Shown: piece after piece, positions 56,976-64,000 of the stretch
How the letters are laid out: each line of letters starts with the position of its first letter
Numbering within the stretch: position 1 is the first letter of the stretch
DNA from: Lineus longissimus
Lineage: Eukaryota; Nemertea; Pilidiophora; Heteronemertea; Lineidae
Length of the DNA stretch: 64,000 nucleotides
Assembly: GCF_910592395.1 (NCBI RefSeq)
Contig: NC_088325.1
Location: 2,261,501-2,325,500, forward strand
Direction of reading: 5' to 3'
Notes under the pieces: model-generated
What the model was told of the DNA's origin: nothing
The model's input: the letters and a program-made list of their open reading frames with translations, nothing else
The model's database searches: none
Made by a program: the position numbers and the translations under genes

Positions 56976-59900
56976 TCATATCATTTTACTTAAAGGATAC
57001 ACAGAGGCACAATCTGAGGCACTGCCATGGTAAGGACTTAGGCCTATATCTCTCTGGAAGCGGTTCAGCCAGTCGCGATGTTGGGCAAGCCTGTCTTCTG
57101 ACGGTATGCTGTTGGGCTGTAAACTCGTCAACGGGCCTTTGAAGTTACTAACTGCCTCTCTGGAATGGAGAGAGAAACATTTCGTTGTTTCGATATCAAT
57201 GTCAACAAGAAAATAAGCAAGGCATACTCCGTCACAGTGAAGGCCGCATACATGCAATACACTAGCAATGGATGCCAAAACTGAGATGCTTAAATATAAG
57301 TCTACTTTGGAAAATGTAAGCTAGAAGGTAAACTTTTTCCAAAAATCTTTCGGAAATATTCGGAGAGTACCAACGGCTTTGGTGCAGTTCCTTTTAATCG
57401 CATCCCTGATTGAATCTCATAAACGTGTTTCACTTACCTTCCTGAGACTGGACCAAAGGCAATGTTTGGTCTTGACAAACTGAATGATGATAATGGAGGA
57501 CGACGATCTGGAAAAAAATTTGCCACAATTTCCAAATATGTTCTTACTATTTTCATTTTTTTCAAGTGAAACATACATTTAGTGTCTTCCTCCCTGGCTT
57601 TTGATTTAAATGTGTCGGACCGACCAATGTTTTCTTTAGTTTTTTGTGCGGGGGCCAATTTCGTAGTGTGATACTTTGAAAATTTATTATTGAAAAGTTT
57701 AAATTTCTTTGGTTTATAGTCTGATATCAATAACAGCAAACGTTATCATCCAAGTTTCAACTTTAACCCCAGTCTATCCAGATATTTTCCGGTAAAACTC
57801 AGATGAGCTGCTCAATCACTGCTACAACTGGAGTATTTCTGACCAGTACCCATTTAACACCTGGGTGGAGTAAGGCATGTAAGGCAGAGAGACATGCCTA
57901 GTCTCACGCCGACTGTGGGGATTGAACCAGGGACTTCATGACCACTAGTCAGAGATCCGGACCACTACACCACCACAATTCTTTAATGATCCTGACTAAG
58001 AGCACTTTGGCATAATGAATAGTGCCATTATTTTAGAGAGTTCGGCCTGGAAGTTAAATGCGGAAATTTACAGCCAAAAAGTATTCAACTTACCAATAAA
58101 TACAGGAGCTAAAAGGTAAAGAAAGAAGCAAGCAAAATGTTAGATTTCTAAAGCAAACTCTAATGTTAGCGGGATGGGAATTCAAAATGATCTAAACTCG
58201 ACACGCGAATCAACTGTTTTGTTATGGAAATCAGAGTTAAAATATGTGCACAAGTCTGTTTGGATTTAAGGAATTGAAACCGAACTGGAGGTATTGGGTG
58301 TCTCAAAAAACACGGCGAGGTTGGAGCTAAAATGTTGACCAAAACTGATCACCGCAGGAGAGGCCTGCGAAAATTAACGTTTCTCATCAAAACAATTCTA
58401 CCCGGGAGTTGTACTAAGGATCTACATGTATCTCAGGGCATGAAGTTCTTCAGAAGTGCTAATCAACTACAGTAGAACCTCCCATAACGGACACCTCTCT
58501 ATTAAGGACAACCTCTCTATTAAGGACATTCAGTTTAGTCTCAAATTGTTTGTTTCCATTCAATTTGACCTCTCTAATCAGGACACCTCTCTATCAAGGA
58601 CAACCTCTCTATTAAGGACATTCAGTTTAGTCTCAAATTGTTTGTTTCCATTCAATTTGACCTCTCTAATCGGGACACCTCTCTATTAAGGACAACCTCT
58701 CTATTAAGGACAACCTCTCTATTAAGGACATTGGGTTTGGTCCCAAATTGTTTCATTCAATTTGACCTCTCTAATCAGGACACCTCTTGATTAAGGACAG
58801 CACTTGTCAGTCCCGAAGGTGTCCTTAATAGAGAGGTTCTACTGTAGTACGTTAGATGAACACGGTTACTAAATATCAACAACTAACAATAAAACTGAGA
58901 GGAAGTTTCCAAGGGAAATCGACATACCTCCAAAATATTTGCGCCATTTTCTCTCCAAGGCAGCTTCCGCACTTTCAAATGCTGCATTTCCCCAGTCGAC
59001 TTTGGTGACTGGTTTGGATCTGTGAGGGAGAGAAATTAATTGATTTGGTACAGATGTTAAAGGAGCCTCATGGCCTAGTGGTTTACACTGCTGGCCACCA
59101 CGCAATAGGGCCCGGGTTTGATCCCGGGGAGAACCCAGGATCGTATGTCTGGATGAACCGGCGTGGCTTTCAAGGAACTAAAATTCCTGGCTCTTCAGTC
59201 TTTCGAATGAGACTCATAATCGAGGTTCCTTGTACCTGGTGTCTATGCCAGGGCAAGCTAAGACCCCACCAAGTGAGAAACATGAGTAGCTTGCGTGGAC
59301 TCTATCTCTCTCGCCAAAGTCGGACCACGAGGCCAATAAACCCAATTGGCGCCTAACCGTAGTGGCACGCAGGATACGCTCATTCCGCCTTGGAGGAGGA
59401 TTACTCCTAGGAGAATGACCCCTCCAAGTGCAGAGCGAACGCTGAAGAAGAAAGAAGAAGGTACAGATGTTAAAGGGTAACTCGTATCAAATTTCACCTA
59501 ATAATGTTTTAGCTGTTTTTGACAAATGACTACGTCACTTTCTCATAAATCGGTAAGGTTTTCGAATTGAAATGCACATTTTCTAGAAATTGATGGTTTA
59601 ATCCCGCCCGGACGGCTCGCTTCGATGCCGTTGAAATTGCGCTACGCCGACGACGTTTTCGTTGATGACGTCACAACATGAACATTTTCGCGTTTGCGGT
59701 GGTTTACATAAGATTAAAACAGCGATTTTGTAATAAATCTAATCAAAAATGGAAAATTTGAGCTTTACATTCGTGATCAACAATTAAAAACGGACGTATT
59801 TCCGCAAAGTTGTAAATCACATCATAGTATCACTTTAACCCTATAACACCTGGAGGCGCCCTATGACGCCCGCACACCCATATTCAAATTTCGGGCGCTT

Positions 59901-62900
59901 AGCTACCGATCTCCTTCAGAGCGCCGCCTAGTATTAATCTATGAAACTCAAGCTTTCAAATGCCCGGATGAACAATGGTGGTTGCTGTAGAAGTCTTTGA
60001 GATATTTGACGATTAAGTTTTTGTTTGTCTTCAAGCCAGTAAATTCAGGTTGGACATTTGAATTGCTGAAATGGATCGTTTGTTTGATTCCGATTTGGAT
60101 GTACCCTATCTAATAGGGAATTTCATCTTCTTTTAAATAAACAGGACTTATAATACATTATTTGGAAGTTCACCTATGTCATTTTGTAAAAAACTGGACC
60201 CATCGCAAAAAATGTGATTTCCAGGTAAAATCACGTCGGGGCCTAGGGGAATAAGCACTTGCGCTGGCAGTGGCTCTAGGTGTTATAGGGTCAAGGAGCC
60301 TCACAGCCTAGTGGTTAACACTGATGGCTGATAAGGTCAGCGTACGTATACAGATGAATTTTGTGCTGCGACAGGGAGTCCAGTATTGCTGAAATCCAGC
60401 ATGACATAACCGACAGGTCACTATCGTGGGGAATACCACACTTACATGTAAGGATTGACGGGCTGCCAGCTGTGAAGTGGATATGTTGGAGGTTCCCTGC
60501 TGACAGGTGCTGCCGGCCGATCTGAAAAGAAAAGTTCAAGTTTTACAAACAATATCAGAAAGGTAATACTGTATCAACCCGTAAATCTTTGTGGGCATTT
60601 TATTTTGCCTACTTAGTACTTTTATTTAGCGTCTTGACAACCACAAACAGTACAGTAGAACCTCTCTAATCAGGACACCCTTGGGACTGACAAGTACTGT
60701 CCTCATTAGAGAGGTGTCCTGATAAGAGAGGTCAAATTGAATGGAAACAACAATTTTGGGATCAAAACTAGTGTCCTTAATTTACAAGAGAGGTTGTCCT
60801 CAATAGAGAGGTGTCCTGATAAGAGAGGTCAAATTGAATGGAGACAACAACCAATTTGGGGCCAAAACTAGTGTCCTTAATAGAGAGGTGTCCGCTAAAG
60901 GAGTATCCAATGTTATTTCAATCAGATTTTCCATACAGTCATACAATTTCCCATTTCTCTCTAAATGCAAAAAAAGTGAGAAAAAAAAGGATGACAGATA
61001 CATACCTTCAGCTTGAGCAGGGGCCCCAGCACTCTGGGGCAGATTCAACATACTCATGACCCTCCCAAGGTCATCGTTGATCTTCTTGATCGAGCCGATC
61101 ACCTCCGGGCCAACCTGGTTCCCCAGCTGGTTCTCCACACGATTATCTAGTGCATTATGCATACCAACATGCAAACTAGGCATCGATTGGAACTTGTTCT
61201 TCATGCCGACATTGAAAGCTGAAAAAGAATGTGTCGTTTTAGCGCAATGATGCTTGCTATCACGGGATAGGGCCCGGGTTCGATCCGGGGAGAACCCAGG
61301 ATTGTACAGGAGCCTCATAGCCTAGTGGTCAACACTGCTGGCTACCACGCAATAGGGCCCGGGTTCGATCCGGGGAGAACCCAGGATTGTATAGGAGCCT
61401 CATAGCCTAGTGGTTAACACCGCTGGCTACCACGCAATAGGGCCTGGGTTCAATCCAGGGAGAACCCAGGAATGTACAGGAGCCTCATAGCCTAGTGGTT
61501 AACACTGCTGGCTACCACGCAATAGGGCCTGGGTTCAATCCAGGGAGAACCCAGGATTGTGTAGGAGCCTCATAGCCTAGTGGTTAACACTGCTGGCTAC
61601 CACGCAATAGGGCCCGGGTTCAATCCAGGGAGAACCCAGGATTGTGTAGGAGCCTCATAGCCTAGTGGTTAACACTGCTGGCTACCATGCAATAGGGCCC
61701 GGGTTCAATCCCGGGGAGAACCCAGGAATGTACAGGAGCCTCATAGCCTAGTGGTTAACACTGCTGGCTACCATGCAATAGGGCCCGGGTTCAATCAGAG
61801 GAGAACCCAGGAATGTACAGGAGCCTCATAGCCTAGTGGTTAACACTGCTGCCTACCACACAATAGGGCCCGGGTTCGATCGGAGGAGAACCCAGGAATG
61901 TACAGGAGCCTCATAGCATAGAGAAACATGAGTAGCTTGCGATGGCTTCCACATCCAGCCAAAGATGGAGTCGCTAGGCCAATAAACCCAATGCATCTAA
62001 CCACAGTGCCTCGTCCTGCCTTAGAGGAGAAACACGCCCCGAGGAATGTCTCCAAGTGTAGAGCAAACATAGAAGAATGCAGCAATTCTCACCTTGAGGA
62101 ATATTCAAATCTTCAATGTACATGTCATTACTTCCCACACCAGAACTCTCATCCGAGTCGCTGTGATCCAAATCTAGAGCTTCAAGGCCTCGTGACGGCT
62201 TCCTGGCTCTGCTGCCGCTGAGGAACGGTTTGAAGAAACTTTCTGTGTCAGAGGCAGACTGAAAAAAATTCATAAATTCCAAATTCGATTCTGCAGCAGT
62301 CCTGTATCAAAAAAGCTTGTTTATTATAGCGTCACCCCTAATGAAAGGGCCAGCCAGCATTGGATCATGTCACACTCTACTTCCAAACACCTAGTTCTTC
62401 TAACTCAAATGCCAGGCATCTTGTGCGAAGGCAGTTTGCACCCTATATTTATAAACTAGCTAGCGGCTTTTCACAGTTATTCATTGAAGAGCAAAATTGC
62501 GTCCGACGGATTTCACTTTTTGAAATCTGGTATAGTCGGTTTTGGTACGAACCTCGTCCGACTCCAGCGCCATCTGAAGCTGGCGAACCTTGTGCTCCTT
62601 CTCCTTAAGCAACCTCGTCCCCTGGGACATGTTCTGGAAGATGTTGTCGAGTTCCTCGGCTTCCTTTTCGAGGTTGGCTTCGACGTCGTGGAGCATGTTG
62701 GCACCGATCGAGGAGACGTCCTAAGGAAAGAGGTTTGAATACATCGTTGCGACGTGCAATAAAATCAATGTGATATTTATTGCATGCCGCACCTAAGATT
62801 GATTTTTTTTCATATGTACAGCAGAAGAACAACCTCTCTATTAAGGACAACCTCTCTATTAAGAACAACCTCTCTATTAAGGACACTAGTTTTGGTCCCA

Positions 62901-63464
62901 AATTGGTAATTTCCATTCAATTTGACCTCTGTAATCAGGACACCTCTCTAATAAGGACAGCATATGTCAGTCCCAAGGATGTCCTTAATAGAGAGGTTCT
63001 ACAGTACTTGCAATGACCTCGTAGACTAACTATTTTGTTGCATCCAGCATCAGCTGCAATAGAAAATCCTTCCCCACAGTGTCAGCTGCACACATGCGAT
63101 AAATATCGCGGCACATTAAAATTTTGTCGCATATACAGTGGAACCTCCCTTAGCGGACACCTCTCTATTAAAGACAACCTCTCTATTAAGGACGCTAGTT
63201 TTGGTCCCAAATTGGTAGTTTCTATTCAATTTGACCTCTCTAATCAGGACACCTCTCTATTAAGGACAGCACTTGCCAGTCCCGAGGGTGTCCTTAATAG
63301 AGAGGTTCTACTGTACCTCCTGTTGCATGAGATCCCGCTTGAGCTCCATCTTGGCTGCTCGGAGCGCCGCCTGACGTCGTTTGAGAGAATGACGTTGTTT
63401 TTTCAAGAACTCCTTCGCCTGACCGATGGAATCATTCTCGCGTGCCAAGTGTTCCTTTACATTA
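56976..63464 (-). CDS. CEP164: CEP164 C-terminal region, eight last exons (5' part outside window)
   Basis: Exons in order: 63464-63317, 62720-62553, 62258-62093, 61218-61006, 60521-60446, 59019-58928, 57507-57438 and 57159-56976. Phases match at every junction, giving 371 codons plus a split first one, ending at TAG/TAA-type stop 56976. The first two exons are coiled coil, with QAKEFLKKQRHSLKRRQAAL and LEKEAEELDNIF corresponding to the RRRQTALKAAQ and LEKETRHLDEM regions of vertebrate CEP164. Then come an acidic Ser-rich stretch (LDLDHSDSDESSGVGS), a helix with VMSMLNL, a PTYPLHSW segment, ALERKWRKYFG (human EKWRKYFP) and a terminal exon with RDWLNRFQRDIGLSPY (human RRWLERVKNDPRLPLF). CEP164 is the distal-appendage protein of the mother centriole that recruits TTBK2 and docks vesicles to start a cilium. 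The N-terminal WW domain lies outside the window. Introns carry many MITEs and SINEs. Confidence 0.94.
57831..57982 (-). mobile_element. tRNA-derived SINE, second type, in a CEP164 intron
   Basis: On the minus strand it begins with a tRNA-like head: an A-box-like TGTAGTGGTCCGGA and a B-box GGTTCAATCCC. It is followed by a distal domain ending CACCCAGGTGTTAAATGGGT. It is distinct from the SINE at 59064, and its distal domain is the source of the 80-bp array at 18560-19036. Confidence 0.75.
58470..58844. mobile_element. Family A MITE, copy 9, internally expanded
   Basis: Both ends are intact (CAGTAGAACCTC, GGTTCTACTG) but the body is 375 bp instead of about 178. The segment from CTCTCTATTAAGGACATTC to TTTGACCTCTCTAATC is present three times in tandem. 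In the CEP164 intron between 58928 and 57507. Confidence 0.88.
59064..59460 (+). mobile_element. Complete tRNA-derived SINE with 16-bp target duplication
   Basis: Flanked by perfect copies of GTACAGATGTTAAAGG (59048-59063 and 59461-59476). The head is tRNA-like: A-box region TGGCCTAGTGGTTTACACTG, B-box GGGTTTGATCCC. The body runs about 320 bp and ends in an AGAAGAAAGAAGAAG tail. It lies antisense in a CEP164 intron, 45 bp from the acceptor side of exon 59019-58928. Confidence 0.93.
59477..60445. other. CEP164 intron, mostly unique
   Basis: Contains a SINE head fragment at about 60294-60330 (AGCCTCACAGCCTAGTGGTT) and no exon-like sequence. Confidence 0.5.
60653..60906. mobile_element. Family A MITE, copy 10, expanded and right-truncated
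   Basis: The left end CAGTAGAACCTC is intact. The middle block with GTCAAATTGAATGGA occurs twice, and the right terminal repeat is lost after GTGTCCGCTAAAGG. Confidence 0.82.
61247..62070 (+). mobile_element. SINE with its tRNA-like head amplified in tandem
   Basis: Eight head units begin AGCCTCATAGCCTAGTGG at 61311, 61396, 61481, 61566, 61651, 61737, 61822 and 61907, a spacing of 85-86 bp, after a partial unit at 61247. Each full unit has an A-box-like TAGCCTAGTGGTTAACACTG and a B-box GGTTCAATCC or GGTTCGATCC. After the last unit the sequence jumps to the SINE tail (GAGAAACATGAGTAGCTTGC, AGGCCAATAAACCCAATGC). It lies antisense in the CEP164 intron between 62093 and 61218. Confidence 0.9.
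62818..63006. mobile_element. Family A MITE, copy 11
   Basis: The right end GGTTCTACAG is present and the left end is mutated. The CTCTCTATTAAGGACAAC phrase occurs three times near the left end. In the CEP164 intron between 63317 and 62720. Confidence 0.82.
63136..63313. mobile_element. Family A MITE, copy 12, abutting a CEP164 splice donor
   Basis: A complete 178-bp copy flanked by TA (63134-63135 and 63314-63315). The right-hand TA overlaps the intron's GTA: the exon ends at 63317 and the minus-strand intron begins GTA|CAGTAGAACC, where everything after GTA is transposon. Confidence 0.9.
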
Positions 63465-63577
63465 CTGAAGAGTAGAAAAGATGATTTAAATTGACGATCT
63501 TTTGGCGCCGAAATTGCAAAAATAGTCTAAGCTAATGCTAAAACCGTGTCACCAGCTGATCACATATGATAAGAATA

Positions 63578-63735
63578 CAGTAGAACCTCTCTATTAAGGA
63601 CACCCTCGGGATGACAAGTGCTGTCCTTAATAGAGAGGTGTCCTGATTAGAAAGGTCAAATTGAATGAAAACAACCAATTTGGGACCAGAACTGGTGTCC
63701 TTAATAGAGAGGTGTCTGCTAAGGGAGGTTCCACT
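63578..63735. mobile_element. Family A MITE, copy 13
   Basis: A complete copy, CAGTAGAACCTC to GGTTCCACTG, flanked by TA. In the CEP164 intron upstream of exon 63464-63317. Confidence 0.9.
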
Positions 63736-63856
63736 GTATACCATTTTAAAATTGAGTTCAATTTATCAAAGTAAGCCATTCAGCATAGGATTGCTTTCGA
63801 AGTTTAGTCAGGACATTCATTAGCAATGGATGAGAGTGGTCTATATCACTGCGCCG

Positions 63857-63951
63857 ATTCCACTCAATTTGACCTCTCTAATCAGAACACCTCTATATCA
63901 AGGACAACACTTGTCAGTCCCGAGGGTGTCCTTAATAGAGAGGTTCTACTG
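63857..63951. mobile_element. Family A MITE fragment, copy 14
   Basis: Only the right half remains, from TCAATTTGACCTCTCTAATC to an intact GGTTCTACTG end followed by TA. The last 50 bases of the window show nothing further. Confidence 0.8.
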
Positions 63952-64000
63952 TAGTTCAATCCACGCGATGAGGCATGTGTGATGTGGTCGCAGCCTTTTC

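Noticed and set aside
61300-61920. Cluster of genuine tRNA genes
   Set aside because: A- and B-boxes are present, but the units do not appear to fold into a cloverleaf with a proper acceptor stem and anticodon arm, and the array runs into a SINE tail.

Overview
The window is nuclear DNA of a multicellular animal, most likely a marine invertebrate. The genes are split by GT-AG introns, the products are animal proteins (a TALE homeodomain factor, a nuclear IkB, two cilium proteins), and the intergenic and intronic DNA is packed with short inverted-repeat transposons, tRNA-derived SINEs, decayed LINE ends and minisatellites. The sequence alone does not tell me the phylum; a mollusc, annelid, brachiopod or non-vertebrate deuterostome would all fit.

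Five protein genes can be read exon by exon with matching splice phases. (1) Minus strand, 670-12256: a seven-exon IkB-zeta-like (NFKBIZ) gene, 1,467 codons, with a long disordered N-terminal exon, seven ankyrin repeats and a Gln/Tyr/Ser-rich tail. (2) Plus strand, coding exons 18343-24683: PKNOX/PREP, 523 codons, with MEIS domain and TALE homeodomain; a likely promoter and non-coding first exon lie at 15955-16100, divergent from the IkB gene. (3) Plus strand, 29862-30815: an intronless LicD/fukutin-type transferase with one membrane anchor. (4) Minus strand, 43494-50624: CFAP126 (Flattop), five coding exons, 221 codons. (5) Minus strand, 56976-63464: the last eight exons of CEP164, whose 5' part lies beyond the right edge. 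The last two both belong to basal body/cilium biology and lie next to each other on the same strand.

Most other DNA is repeats. I defined eight inverted-repeat families (A to H) by comparing copies inside the window. A has TA target duplications and at least 13 copies; B has 5-bp target duplications in all three copies; C is about 370 bp; D and E are near-perfect hairpins; F, G and H are further foldback types. Several copies are nested, giving a relative order of insertion. Three elements consist of terminal inverted repeats enclosing minisatellite arrays (30887-34154, 52503-53057, 54415-54669), which is the most unusual structure here. Other arrays have units of 14, 18, 22, 53, 56, 80, 85, 95 and 136 bp.

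There is no CRISPR array, operon or prokaryotic feature, and no convincing free-standing tRNA or rRNA gene. The genes have no obvious common pathway beyond the CFAP126/CEP164 ciliary pair; the IkB gene would act in innate immune transcription, PKNOX in developmental transcription with PBX/HOX partners, and the LicD protein in glycan or phospho-sugar modification in the secretory pathway.
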